DNA of 64,000 nt from Bacillus sp. UNC438CL73TsuS30 (GTDB taxonomy: Bacteria > Bacillota > Bacilli > Bacillales > Cytobacillaceae), in NCBI RefSeq assembly GCF_000482325.1, contig NZ_KI535298.1:107001-171000 (forward strand), given 5' to 3'. Every line of letters starts with the position of its first letter. Position 1 is the stretch's first letter. Below, piece after piece: positions 1-8,412 of this stretch. The notes under the pieces were generated by a model, which was not told the origin of the DNA, did not search any database, and saw nothing but the letters and a program-made list of their open reading frames with translations. A program made the translations under genes and the position numbers.

Positions 1-142
1 CGTTTGTCAACCATCAATTTTGGAATTTTCGAAATTGAATCTCAGGTCTAATTCCATTTAAAGGATTTTGGGTTCCTAATTATTTTGGCTCAAATAAGCC
101 AATATTAACAGTAGCACATTATGAAGGCGGGATAGAAGGGTA

Positions 143-1426
143 ATGGAACATATCGAGCAAATTTGCCCAAGTCCACGGGCAGTGAAAAAGAAATCATCAT
201 CGGCCGGAAAAAATAAATCTGGTGAAATATCTAAGCAAAAGTGGGCCATTGTTTCTCTTTCCTCCATTCCATTGGTGATGACATTAGGGAATTCCATGTT
301 AATACCTGTTTTGCCTGCAATGGAAAAAAAATTAAATATTTCTTCGTTTCAAACGAGTATGGTTATAACGGTTTACTCAATCGTTGCCATTTTTTTAATA
401 CCTGTCGCAGGTTACTTGTCCGATCACATCGGCAGAAAAAAAGTCATTATTCCCAGCCTCATCATTGCTGGTATTGGCGGAATAATTTCAGGATGGGCCG
501 CTTGGAAATTTGACAATGCGTATTGGCTCATCTTACTGGGGCGCTCCCTGCAAGGGGTTGGTGCTGCAGGTGCAGCACCCATTGTCATGCCACTAGTAGG
601 AGACATGTTTAAAAATGACGATGACGTCAGCACCTGCCTCGGTCTGATTGAAACATCCAATACATTTGGGAAGGTGTTAAGTCCGATTTTGGGAGCTTTT
701 TTAGCCGGTTTTATCTGGTTTTTACCATTTTTCTCTTTTCCGTTATTTTGCGGGATTTCCGTGATTCTCATGATATTTTTAGTTAAGTGTCCTAAATCAA
801 CTCAAAAACCAATTCCGTTTAAACAATTTTTCCAAAATGTAAAGAAAACCTTTACCCAGGAAGGAAAATGGTTATATGCCATTTTCTTTATTGGCGGAAT
901 CTTAATGCTTATTCTATTTGGAATTCTGTTTTATCTTTCGGAAATTTTCGAAAAAGAATATGGGATTCACGACTTGAAAAAAGGGTTCTTTTTAGCATTA
1001 CCACTTGGCGCCCTTTGCTTATCATCTTTTATTTCAGGAAAAATCATTAAAGAAAATAAAGTTTTAATGAAATGGTTAACGTTTGGCGGAATTGTGGCAG
1101 CAGCTTTGTCCATTGCCGCCCTTTGGTTCTCGATCAAGTTATGGTTCATGATTACGATGTTTTTAATTAGCGGAGTAGGGATTGGTGCAGGGCTTCCGTG
1201 TTTGGATGCTTTAATTACCGAAGGAATTGAGAAAAAAGAACGTGGAACGATTACCTCGATTTATAGTTCGATGAGATTTATTGGGGTGGCTGCCGGTCCT
1301 CCACTGATTGCCTTGCTCATGAAGCAGTCCAATCATTGGATTTTTATTTTGCTAAGCGGGCTAAGTATCATTGCTGCAATTGTTGCTTTAATGGCGATTA
1401 AGCCGGAGACGGAGGGGCAGAAATAA
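143..1426 (+). CDS. MFS family drug/metabolite exporter
   Basis: Major facilitator superfamily transporter of 427 aa, predicted to sit in the cytoplasmic membrane with about 12 helices and export small molecules by proton antiport. The family motif A between helices 2 and 3 is visible as GYLSDHIGRKK (about residues 92-102). Residues 1-35 form a hydrophilic, lysine-rich cytoplasmic tail. The start is not certain: G-rich stretches lie 2 and 11 bases upstream of the ATG. The substrate cannot be read from the sequence. A rho-independent terminator follows directly, so the gene ends its transcription unit. Confidence 0.85.
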   Translation: MEHIEQICPSPRAVKKKSSSAGKNKSGEISKQKWAIVSLSSIPLVMTLGNSMLIPVLPAMEKKLNISSFQTSMVITVYSIVAIFLIPVAGYLSDHIGRKKVIIPSLIIAGIGGIISGWAAWKFDNAYWLILLGRSLQGVGAAGAAPIVMPLVGDMFKNDDDVSTCLGLIETSNTFGKVLSPILGAFLAGFIWFLPFFSFPLFCGISVILMIFLVKCPKSTQKPIPFKQFFQNVKKTFTQEGKWLYAIFFIGGILMLILFGILFYLSEIFEKEYGIHDLKKGFFLALPLGALCLSSFISGKIIKENKVLMKWLTFGGIVAAALSIAALWFSIKLWFMITMFLISGVGIGAGLPCLDALITEGIEKKERGTITSIYSSMRFIGVAAGPPLIALLMKQSNHWIFILLSGLSIIAAIVALMAIKPETEGQK

Positions 1427-1450
1427 ACGCTGGAATTTTTTCCAGCGTTT
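1425..1450 (+). terminator. Terminator of the MFS gene
   Basis: Ten-base-pair stem (AAACGCTGGA / TCCAGCGTTT) with a 6-nt loop, followed by a T-rich run. It overlaps the last base pair of the MFS stop region. Confidence 0.85.
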
Positions 1451-1459
1451 TTTATTTTA

Positions 1460-2260
1460 TCAGTCTTCCTTTAATCGAGGCTTGGTCGGGTCACAGTTTG
1501 GTTTATCAACATTTGTTGATTCCGCCAATTTCATTAGGTAATAACATTCTTCCCTAAACATATGGTCCGCCATTAACGGAGAGAAAGTACCTAAAGCCTG
1601 GGCGCTTAATTCGAGTTCTTCAATTTCTTGAAGGAAGTTTTGAAATAACTTAATTTCTAATGTTACATCTGAATTTAATTTTTCTAATGCCGGATAATTG
1701 GTGAGTTGTGTTCTTAGAAAACCCGCCATTTCAACTGCCTTTAGGTAAAAATCTTCAAAATGCTTTGTATAAGAATCACTTTTTTCTTTTAACTTTTTTT
1801 CCACACTATCCAGGTTGGAGGAAATCGCGCTCGCATGCCCTGCAGCATCCAATATCCATACGAGATGATGGTGCAGTTCGTGGTAGATAGGGGGGATTTC
1901 TTGGGACTTTAAGTGTTTTAAAATCCGCACATATTCCTCAAGTTCATTTACCATGTGATTTAGAAAAGATGGCGATAAATGGATTTTTATTTTACTAGTT
2001 AGATGTCTTTTGATTAAATTCAGCTTAAAGTCGCGCAGCCTAAGGGTTTCAGTTTCTGCCTTTTCAGTTAATTGGTTAATATCCGCGGATTTAGCTTGTT
2101 CAAGAAGATTATCAAATGAATGATTAAATTCTGATGCAATTTGAATTTCATTTTTTTCTACAGGAGCTAATGCTTCGTGGATAAATCGGGAATGATCACC
2201 TAATATTTGCAGCCAAAACCGATGCTCGAATCTGGCGGTTCTCTCATAAACACCGTTCAT
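1460..2260 (-). CDS. DUF2935 domain protein
   Basis: Soluble, helix-rich protein of 266 aa that I recognise as DUF2935. It shows two similar halves, each beginning near a FW/FREE-type helix with conserved His and Glu residues (FEHRFWLQILGDHSRFIHEAL near residue 11, and MADHMFREECYYLMKLAE near residue 230). Members are four-helix-bundle proteins of Bacilli thought to bind metal, and no enzymatic role is established. The start has a strong GGGGGAGAAG ribosome binding site. It converges with the MFS gene and stands alone. Confidence 0.75.
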   Translation of the reverse strand: MNGVYERTARFEHRFWLQILGDHSRFIHEALAPVEKNEIQIASEFNHSFDNLLEQAKSADINQLTEKAETETLRLRDFKLNLIKRHLTSKIKIHLSPSFLNHMVNELEEYVRILKHLKSQEIPPIYHELHHHLVWILDAAGHASAISSNLDSVEKKLKEKSDSYTKHFEDFYLKAVEMAGFLRTQLTNYPALEKLNSDVTLEIKLFQNFLQEIEELELSAQALGTFSPLMADHMFREECYYLMKLAESTNVDKPNCDPTKPRLKED

Positions 2261-2457
2261 ATCTTCTTCTCCCCCTTATTAAAAATCCAATTAAAAGTTT
2301 ATTCCGTTTTCTTGAAAAAATGTTAACAAAGGATTCATATTTCTTCCTGTGGAGTGAAAGATTTTTAGATAAAATTTACTTGAAGCATTAAAAGAAAAGA
2401 TGTGAAGGTTGTATTTTTAATAGTATTGGTTTTTTTACAATCAGAGAGGAGCGAAGT

Positions 2458-3363
2458 ATGCCTTTTAAAGCGCGAATTGAGTCAGATGATTTAAAAAGAT
2501 TTAAAATTTTGAATGGACGGATGGAACTCACGGCTGATGAAAAAAGGTACCTTTCAAGCCTCATAAAAGGTTTTGAGGGTGAAGTTAAGTTCGATTTGTT
2601 AACTGAAAAACTGAATAGTAAACCACTTATTTTAAATGATTTGTTATTGGAAGTAGGAAACACAAAATTTCAGATTGATTCCTCTCTTATTTTCCAAGAA
2701 ACTTTACATTTTTTTGAGGTGAAGAATCATGAAGGCGATTATATTTACGACCCTGAAAATTTCCGTAGTGTTTCAGGAAACACTATTCAAAATCCTTTAG
2801 ACCAACTAAAACGGAGTAAGGTCCTCCTTCGGCAACTTTTGAAGAATCTTGGATATAATCTCCCAATTGAAGGACATGTTGTTTTTATTAACCCCGAGTT
2901 TTTGTTATATAATGCCCCTCCAGAATTGCCGTTCATTTTCTCACCTCAGATTAATCGGTTTATGAAAAAACTAGATACGAAGTCATCCAAGATAAATCAG
3001 TGGCATATGAAGATTGCAAGCCAATTGGCAGCAATGCATCTCGATAAGTTGTCCTTGATTAAATTACCATCCTATCAAAATGCTCCGTTAATAATGGGGC
3101 CAATATGTAAAGTATGTAACTCTTTTTTTATGTCTCCGCAAGGACACCGTTTATTATGTAATGATTGCGGATGTAGCGAGACAGCTGAAATTGCTGTATT
3201 ACGCTATGTTGAGGAACTCAAGCTTTTATTTCCACTTCGGAAAATTACCACGAACGAGCTATTTTATTGGTGTGGGGGTGTGATTTCGAAGAAGAGAATT
3301 TGCAAGATTTTGGGGAAATATCTACAGGTTCAAGGGGTTCATCAATGGACTTTTTTTGAGTAG
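2458..3363 (+). CDS. NERD domain protein with C-terminal zinc ribbon
   Basis: 301-aa protein. Residues about 40-165 look like a NERD (nuclease-related) domain, with the core LLLEVGNTKFQIDSSLIF then FFEVKNHEGDY, where the E-x-K pair is the expected restriction-endonuclease-like active site. The C-terminal part carries two CxxC pairs (CKVCNSFF and CNDCGC, about residues 218-240), consistent with a zinc ribbon that could bind nucleic acid. A GAGGAG site precedes the ATG. There are no nuclease-system partners next to it, so any role in DNA processing is inferred. The 3' end runs into the 51-bp repeat array. Confidence 0.75.
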   Translation: MPFKARIESDDLKRFKILNGRMELTADEKRYLSSLIKGFEGEVKFDLLTEKLNSKPLILNDLLLEVGNTKFQIDSSLIFQETLHFFEVKNHEGDYIYDPENFRSVSGNTIQNPLDQLKRSKVLLRQLLKNLGYNLPIEGHVVFINPEFLLYNAPPELPFIFSPQINRFMKKLDTKSSKINQWHMKIASQLAAMHLDKLSLIKLPSYQNAPLIMGPICKVCNSFFMSPQGHRLLCNDCGCSETAEIAVLRYVEELKLLFPLRKITTNELFYWCGGVISKKRICKILGKYLQVQGVHQWTFFE

Positions 3364-3422
3364 AAGAATTATATATTGACCAGCTTGAAGAAGATGATTT
3401 TAAAGGTCTTCTTTAGGTTTTT

Positions 3423-3990
3423 GTTCATCATCTTATTGGTGAAGGATGTTTTTATGGGTATCTTTAGCTTTTTGTCCTTCATCCGCTTGATGAAAGACGT
3501 TTTCACGGCTATCCTCCGGTTTTCGTCTTTCATCCCTTTTATGAAGGATGTTTTTACGGGGACCCTCCGGTTTTCGTCCTTCATCCACTTGTTGAAGGAC
3601 GTTTTCACGGCTATCCTCCGGTTTTCGTCCTTCATCTCCTTGATGAAGGACGTTTTCATGGGTATCCATGGCATTTCGTCCTTCATCCTCTTTATGAAGG
3701 ACGTTTTCTTGGATATCCATGGTATTTCGTCCTTCATCCTCTTTATGAAGGACGTTTTCTCGGATATCCTTGGCATTTCGTCCTTCATCTCCTTTATGAA
3801 GGACGTTTTCATGGGTATCCATGGCATTTCGTCCTTCATCCACTTTATGAAGGACGTTTTCTCGAATATCCTTCGTTTTTCGTCCTTCATCCTTTTTATG
3901 AAGGACGTTTTCTCGGATTCCTTGGCATTTCGATCTTCATCTCCTTTATGAAGGACGTTTTCACCGCCATCCTCCGTTTTTGTCCTTCAT
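3423..3990. repeat. 51-bp tandem hairpin repeat array (12 units)
   Basis: Twelve head-to-tail units. The hairpin starts fall at about 3423, 3474, 3525, 3576, 3627, 3678, 3729, 3780, 3831, 3882, 3932 and 3982, so the period is 51 bp and drops to 50 in the last two. Each unit holds an inverted repeat. At 3678-3702 it is perfect: GTCCTTCAT, 7-nt loop, ATGAAGGAC. A linker rich in short palindromes (GGATATCC, CCATGG) follows. Because 51 is a multiple of three, long ORFs appear on both strands, but they have no convincing ribosome binding sites. The array fills the convergent gap between the NERD gene and fruA. A related array lies near 33.4-33.8 kb. Confidence 0.9.
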
Positions 3991-4031
3991 CCCCTGAATC
4001 TTTCCCCATCTTTCTTTCAAACGACAAAAAA

Positions 4032-4053
4032 CCGGCAGCACCCCCGCTGCCGG
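4032..4053 (-). terminator. Terminator of the fructose operon
   Basis: Stem CCGGCAGC / GCTGCCGG with a 6-nt loop, followed on the minus strand by a run of T. It sits just after the fruA stop codon. Confidence 0.9.
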
Positions 4054-4064
4054 CTCTACATTCA

Positions 4065-5933
4065 CTATTCAGACTTCACAGGCTTCTTTAGAATCCCAAG
4101 TAACACAGCCGTCACAACAGCACCAACAAAGATCGCTAATGCGTACTGAAGTGCCCCGCCTTCAACTAATGGAACTACGAAGATTCCGCCATGCGGTGCA
4201 CGAAGACCGATTCCAAACGCCATAGACATCGCACCTGAAATTGCTGAACCTACCATCACAGATGGAATTACACGAAGCGGGTCTGCTGCCGCAAATGGAA
4301 TCGCTCCTTCCGTAATGAAAGATAGACCCATTACATAACAAGCCTTACCTGCATCACGGTCCTCCTTATTAAACTTCTTCTTAAATAGTGTCGTTGCAAT
4401 CGCGATACCAAGCGGCGGCACCATACCTGCTGCCATAATCGCTGCCATTGGCTCATAGACACCGTTCGCTAGTAACCCGGTACCAAATACATAGGCTGCC
4501 TTATTGATCGGGCCACCCATATCAAACGACATCATCAAACCTAACACAATTCCTAGTAAAACAGCATTTCCTGTTCCAAGACCTGTTAACCAATGAGTAA
4601 TTTCTTTATTTAACCAGGTAACCGGATGGTTGACTGCAAAGAGCATGATAAATCCGGTAATCCCAATCCCAAATAAAGGATAGAGCAGAATACTTTTAAT
4701 TCCTTCCAATGACTGTGGAAGACCAGCAAATACCTTTTTCAAAAGAACCACAACATAACCCGCAAGGAAACCTGCAATCATCCCGCCAAGGAAACCAGCG
4801 CCGCTTGATGCTGCCATCATACCGCCAACCATACCAGGCGCAAATCCAGGACGATCGGCAATGCTAAGTGCAATGAAACCAGCCAAAACAGGTACAATTA
4901 AACCAAATGCATTTCCACCGCCGATGGTCATCAATGCTTCGGCAATTTTATTATAGGATGGATCATCTGGTTTAAACGAGTTATAGCCAAACATAAAACA
5001 GATAGCGATTAAAATACCGCCCCCAACAACAAATGGAAGCATGTTGGAAACACCATTCATTAAATGCTTATAGAAGCCTTTTCTTCCACTTGAATCGGCA
5101 CCGCTATTCTCACTTTTGCCGCCATTCCCCGAATAAACTGGTGCATCTTGCTTTAAAGCACGCTCAATCAAATTTTGCGGCTTGCGAATACCATCGGCAA
5201 CGGCCGTCTGAATCACATGCTTACCTTTAAATCTTTCCATTTCCACATTGATGTCAGCAGCAATAATAACAGCTACGGCATTCTCAATTTCCTCTTTTGT
5301 TAAAACATTCTTCGCTCCACCGGAACCATTGGTTTCAACCTTGATGTCAACACCCATTTCCGCTGCCTTAGCTTTTAAAGAATCAGCTGCCATATAAGTG
5401 TGGGCAATCCCCGTGGGACATCCCGTAACCGCTACAATGGCATTCTTTTTATTTGACACATCTTGTTCTTCTTCATCTTCCTGGTCATAAAAATTGATAA
5501 CCTCAAGGACATCAGCAGCAGAAACAGCATGAAGTAACTTTTCACGTACTTCCTGTTTCATTAATAAACCTGAAAGGCGTGCAAGTGCTTCAAGGTGGGT
5601 ATTATTCGCGCCTTCTGGTGCTGCAATCATAAAGAACAAATGGGCAGGCTGTCCATCTAATGATTGATAATCTACACCGGAAGTGGATTTACCAAAAACA
5701 ATGGCTGCTTCTCTTACCGCTTTTACTTTCGCATGAGGGATCGCAATCCCGTCACCAATTCCCGTTGTACTCTGCTCTTCACGTTTTAGAATGGCTGCCT
5801 TAAACTCTTCACGGTTCGTAATTTTATTGGCCTTAAATAGCACATCAACAAGTTGGTCGATAGCTTCTTCTTTCCCCTGGCCATCTATATTTAGCAGAAT
5901 AGTATTCTTTGTGAGCAATTCTGTAATTTTCAT
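4065..5933 (-). CDS. fruA: Fructose PTS permease, fused EIIABC
   Basis: Imports fructose and phosphorylates it to fructose 1-phosphate. The domain order is EIIA (about 1-145, phospho-His near residue 67 in GIAIPHAK), EIIB (about 163-265, phospho-Cys near residue 172 in VTGCPTGIAHTY) and membrane EIIC (about 285-615). At 622 aa it has the normal length for the Bacillus IIABC enzyme. It follows fruK with an 11-nt gap and ends in a strong terminator, so it is the last gene of fruR-fruK-fruA. Regulation is by FruR and probably CcpA at the fruR promoter. Confidence 0.97.
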   Translation of the reverse strand: MKITELLTKNTILLNIDGQGKEEAIDQLVDVLFKANKITNREEFKAAILKREEQSTTGIGDGIAIPHAKVKAVREAAIVFGKSTSGVDYQSLDGQPAHLFFMIAAPEGANNTHLEALARLSGLLMKQEVREKLLHAVSAADVLEVINFYDQEDEEEQDVSNKKNAIVAVTGCPTGIAHTYMAADSLKAKAAEMGVDIKVETNGSGGAKNVLTKEEIENAVAVIIAADINVEMERFKGKHVIQTAVADGIRKPQNLIERALKQDAPVYSGNGGKSENSGADSSGRKGFYKHLMNGVSNMLPFVVGGGILIAICFMFGYNSFKPDDPSYNKIAEALMTIGGGNAFGLIVPVLAGFIALSIADRPGFAPGMVGGMMAASSGAGFLGGMIAGFLAGYVVVLLKKVFAGLPQSLEGIKSILLYPLFGIGITGFIMLFAVNHPVTWLNKEITHWLTGLGTGNAVLLGIVLGLMMSFDMGGPINKAAYVFGTGLLANGVYEPMAAIMAAGMVPPLGIAIATTLFKKKFNKEDRDAGKACYVMGLSFITEGAIPFAAADPLRVIPSVMVGSAISGAMSMAFGIGLRAPHGGIFVVPLVEGGALQYALAIFVGAVVTAVLLGILKKPVKSE

Positions 5934-5944
5934 AGCTTCTCCTC

Positions 5945-6859
5945 CTAATTAATCTCTCTAATTTTTACCTGTTCAAGGAGTTCTTCAATTAAATCTTTTG
6001 TACACAAGCCGAGTGAAAAGGCGGTTGCGCTGCCTGCGGCAACACTATATTGAAATGCCTTTTTCACACTCGAAGTTTTTTGATATTCAGCCAAAAAGCC
6101 TGCCACCATTGAATCTCCGGCACCAACCGAATTTTTTACCACGCCTTTAGGCACTTCGGCAATGAGGGCCATTTCGTTATTTATAAAAACAGCCCCTTCA
6201 CCCGCAAGTGAAACAATCACGTTTTTAGCCCCCATATCAATTAACTTCTTTCCAAATGGGATGACATCTTTACAGCTTGAAAGAGTAGTTTGAAATAAAT
6301 CGCCAAGCTCGTGATGGTTTGGTTTTATTAAAAATGGTTGGTAAGGAAGAACTTTTTTTAACAAGTCGCCCTCAGCGTCAACAACAAATTCAGCCTTACT
6401 TTCCTTACAAATCTTTACCAACTCTTCATATGTGGTCACTGGCATTGTCGAAGGAATACTTCCCGCGAGGACCAATAGATCCTTTTCAGTTAAATGGGTA
6501 ATTTTCTCCCTTAATTCTCTGAAATTTTCTTCGGAAATCCTTGGACCGTTCGCATTGATTTCGGTCTCGTCACCAGTTTTCAACTTAATATTGATTCGAG
6601 TATCTTCGTTTACTTTGATAAAATCCGTTTCTATTTTTTCATTTTGCAGATATTCTTCAATGTATCTTCCGGTAAAACCACCGTTGAAGCCTAAAGCCCT
6701 GCTTGTTTGACCTAATTGGCTTAAAACCCTGGAAACATTGATTCCCTTACCGCCAGGAAACTTTGTTTCCCTTGTTGTTCGATTCAGTTCTCCTAACTGA
6801 ATGCTTTCAAGTTGAACGATATAATCAACTGAAGGGTTTAAGGTTAATGTATAAATCAT
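5945..6859 (-). CDS. fruK: 1-phosphofructokinase
   Basis: Phosphorylates fructose 1-phosphate, the product of FruA, to fructose 1,6-bisphosphate with ATP in the cytoplasm. The 304-aa PfkB-family protein shows the substrate signature GGKGINVSRVL near residue 37 and the catalytic NSVGAGDSMVAGF block near residue 248, where Asp is the base. Its ATG overlaps the fruR stop as ATGA, which suggests translational coupling. Confidence 0.96.
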   Translation of the reverse strand: MIYTLTLNPSVDYIVQLESIQLGELNRTTRETKFPGGKGINVSRVLSQLGQTSRALGFNGGFTGRYIEEYLQNEKIETDFIKVNEDTRINIKLKTGDETEINANGPRISEENFRELREKITHLTEKDLLVLAGSIPSTMPVTTYEELVKICKESKAEFVVDAEGDLLKKVLPYQPFLIKPNHHELGDLFQTTLSSCKDVIPFGKKLIDMGAKNVIVSLAGEGAVFINNEMALIAEVPKGVVKNSVGAGDSMVAGFLAEYQKTSSVKKAFQYSVAAGSATAFSLGLCTKDLIEELLEQVKIREIN

Positions 6860-7608
6860 GCTGTCACGACCTTTATTGTAGTTCTATTTTTATATTGTGT
6901 TTGGGTTTCATCGTCAAGATCATTGGTTATCACCACAGCCTCCGAGATATCGGCTATTTTTGCAAAGGCAACTTCCGAAAACTTGGAGTCGTCTGCTAAG
7001 ACGTATGCTTCTCTTGAGAGAGAAATGGCTTTATGTTTCACCATTGCCTCTTCTTGATCTGGTGTTGTAAAACCAAACTGCGAATGGATTCCATTTACCC
7101 CCATAAAGCATTTATCGAACCGATAAAGATCAAGACTTGCTAATGCTCCCCTGCCGATAATTGCGTTTGTGTTTAGCTTTGCAAATCCCCCAATTAAATA
7201 GGTTGGAATTCCTTTACTTAGTAATGGCATTAAATGAGTTAGACCATTTGTAACGACAACAATGTCAGTTAGATTTAAGAATTCTACCATTTCAAGAACT
7301 GTTGACCCGGCATCAAGATAAATGCAGTCGCCTTTTTCTACCAAACTTGCAGCATATTGGGCGATTCTCCGTTTTTCTTGAAGGTTTTTGGCTGACTTTT
7401 CAATCATGCTCGGTTCTTGCAGCTTTCCTTGCAGTCTTGATGCACCGCCATGAATTCTTTTTAATTGTTTTTCCTTCTCTAATTGTGATAAATCGCGTCG
7501 GATTGTTGACTCAGATGTATTGGTAAGGTCCACAATCTCCTGGATTTTAACGATATTCTGTTCCTTTAAAAGTTGTAAAATCAGCCGATGACGTTCTGGT
7601 GTTAACAA
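6856..7608 (-). CDS. fruR: DeoR-family repressor of the fructose operon
   Basis: Transcriptional regulator with an N-terminal helix-turn-helix (residues about 1-57, including TSESTIRRDLSQLE) and a C-terminal sugar-phosphate sensing domain (about 75-235). The effector is expected to be fructose 1-phosphate by family. I take the TTG at 7608 as start: it follows GGTGGTGATGAC, gives MLTPERHR, and yields 250 aa, matching the usual FruR size. An upstream extension is open but has no ribosome binding site. First gene of the fru operon, probably autoregulated through repeats around 7661-7743. Confidence 0.92.
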   Translation of the reverse strand: MLTPERHRLILQLLKEQNIVKIQEIVDLTNTSESTIRRDLSQLEKEKQLKRIHGGASRLQGKLQEPSMIEKSAKNLQEKRRIAQYAASLVEKGDCIYLDAGSTVLEMVEFLNLTDIVVVTNGLTHLMPLLSKGIPTYLIGGFAKLNTNAIIGRGALASLDLYRFDKCFMGVNGIHSQFGFTTPDQEEAMVKHKAISLSREAYVLADDSKFSEVAFAKIADISEAVVITNDLDDETQTQYKNRTTIKVVTA

Positions 7609-7642
7609 GTCATCACCACCTATAATTATTGTTCTTGATTCT

Positions 7643-7671
7643 ATATTACTGAAACCGATTGCAAAAATCAA
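7643..7671 (-). promoter_or_regulatory. fruRKA promoter
   Basis: On the minus strand, -35 TTGATT (7666-7671) and -10 TAATAT (7643-7648) are separated by exactly 17 bp. They lie 35-63 bases upstream of the fruR start codon. The cre site fills the spacer, and one TGATTG repeat overlaps the -35. Confidence 0.7.
7650..7663. promoter_or_regulatory. Catabolite-responsive element (cre) for CcpA
   Basis: TGAAACCGATTGCA fits the cre consensus TGNAANCGNTNNCA at every fixed position, and its reverse complement fits as well. It occupies the -35/-10 spacer of the fru promoter, so bound CcpA would block RNA polymerase. The match is seen; the regulation is inferred. Confidence 0.8.
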
Positions 7672-7743
7672 TCACTTTCTATCAAAAACAATCATTTCTT
7701 GAATGCTATTGCATGTTTTTGAGAGAAATAATGATTGTTTTGC
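7661..7743. promoter_or_regulatory. Putative FruR operator repeats
   Basis: Three copies of TGATTGN(0-1)TTTTG occur. Two are on the minus strand (7661-7674 and 7681-7694, 20 bp apart, the first overlapping the -35). One is on the plus strand (7732-7743), forming with the second a 12-bp inverted repeat AAAACAATCATT / AATGATTGTTTT. DeoR regulators commonly bind such spaced repeats. Assignment to FruR is inferred from position. Confidence 0.55.
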
Positions 7744-7770
7744 AAAAAACTAGATGGAAATAAAATATTG

Positions 7771-7779
7771 TGGTATAAT
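7771..7779 (+). promoter_or_regulatory. Extended -10 promoter of the tRNA genes
   Basis: TGGTATAAT is an extended -10 element (TG-n-TATAAT) about 21 bases before the tRNA-Gly 5' end. No good -35 is seen, which extended -10 promoters tolerate. Confidence 0.6.
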
Positions 7780-7799
7780 TTCTGATGTTATTGGGATTT

Positions 7800-7873
7800 G
7801 CGGGTGTAGTTCAATGGTAGAACTCCAGCTTCCCAAGCTGGCGGTGCGGGTTCGATTCCCGTCACCCGCTCCA
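7800..7873 (+). tRNA. tRNA-Gly (anticodon CCC)
   Basis: Full cloverleaf with encoded CCA: acceptor GCGGGTG / CACCCGC, anticodon stem CCAGC / GCTGG around loop TTCCCAA, and T-loop TTCGATT. The loop places CCC at positions 34-36, so it reads GGG codons. Its T-stem begins with a G-T wobble and the variable loop is four bases. Confidence 0.93.
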
Positions 7874-7875
7874 AT

Positions 7876-7968
7876 GGAGAAGTACCCAAGTGGTTATAAG
7901 GGGGCGCACTCGAAATGCGCTAGGACGGGCAACCGCCCGAGTGAGTTCGAATCTCATCTTCCCCTCCA
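7876..7968 (+). tRNA. tRNA-Ser (anticodon CGA)
   Basis: Class II tRNA with a long variable arm (GACGGGCAACCGCCC), anticodon stem GCGCA / TGCGC around CTCGAAA (anticodon CGA, reading UCG), T-loop TTCGAAT and encoded CCA. The acceptor strands GGAGAAG and CTTCCCC leave an A-C mismatch at pair 3-70. Two bases separate it from tRNA-Gly, so both are one transcript. Confidence 0.92.
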
Positions 7969-7984
7969 TACATATTGTTTCAAT

Positions 7985-8012
7985 AAACACTTTAAAATAA
8001 AGTGTTTTTTTT
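7985..8012 (+). terminator. Terminator of the tRNA operon
   Basis: Ten-base-pair stem AAACACTTTA / TAAAGTGTTT with a 3-nt loop, followed by T residues. Confidence 0.85.
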
Positions 8013-8090
8013 ATTAATCACGGAATCTTAGTTCTATAAAAAATTGTGTATAATAAGAAAGAGTTTATACATAAGCAAAGGATGATAAAT

Positions 8091-8375
8091 TTGAACATTA
8101 CTGATCATACAGTTGAAAAACTTGAAGATCCATTTGGTCTACTTTCCGGCGATCGCTATGAATTTTTCCTTCAACTAGAAATTGATGAAGAGGATGAACT
8201 TTATTCGGAAAAAGGGATAGGCTTAAGGGTAATCTTCGTAATGGATGAAAATGAGGAGAAAATCACGAATTATCATTTTTACGAAAGAGGAACAGAGAAA
8301 GTTCTCGATTTTGCCTTAGAAGAAGACGAGGAAGCTTTAGTTATCGCCTATTGCAAAGAAAATATTGGGGAATAA
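8091..8375 (+). CDS. DUF6509-like small acidic protein
   Basis: Small soluble acidic protein (94 aa) beginning with the NITDHTVEKLEDPFG segment. I tentatively place it in DUF6509, a Bacillaceae family of unknown function. The TTG start at 8091 is chosen because AAAGGATG lies at good distance; an in-frame ATG at 8082 is possible but overlaps that site. A TATAAT box occurs near 8050. Single gene between the tRNA terminator and a strong terminator of its own. Confidence 0.65.
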   Translation: MNITDHTVEKLEDPFGLLSGDRYEFFLQLEIDEEDELYSEKGIGLRVIFVMDENEEKITNYHFYERGTEKVLDFALEEDEEALVIAYCKENIGE

Positions 8376-8376
8376 T

Positions 8377-8407
8377 AAAAAGCAGGGGCGAAAACCCCCT
8401 GCTTTTT
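8377..8407. terminator. Bidirectional terminator
   Basis: Stem AAAAAGCAGGGG / CCCCTGCTTTTT with a short loop, A-rich before and T-rich after. It serves the plus-strand small gene and the convergent ydjO-like gene. Confidence 0.88.
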
Positions 8408-8412
8408 ATATT

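Noticed and set aside
3369..3951. Overlapping ORFs of 173-191 aa on both strands in the repeat array
   Set aside because: They arise because the repeat period is 51, a multiple of three. No credible ribosome binding sites, and unit length changes at the end break the frame.
3423..3990. CRISPR array
   Set aside because: No constant repeat with unique spacers of even length; the linkers are themselves related, and there are no cas genes.
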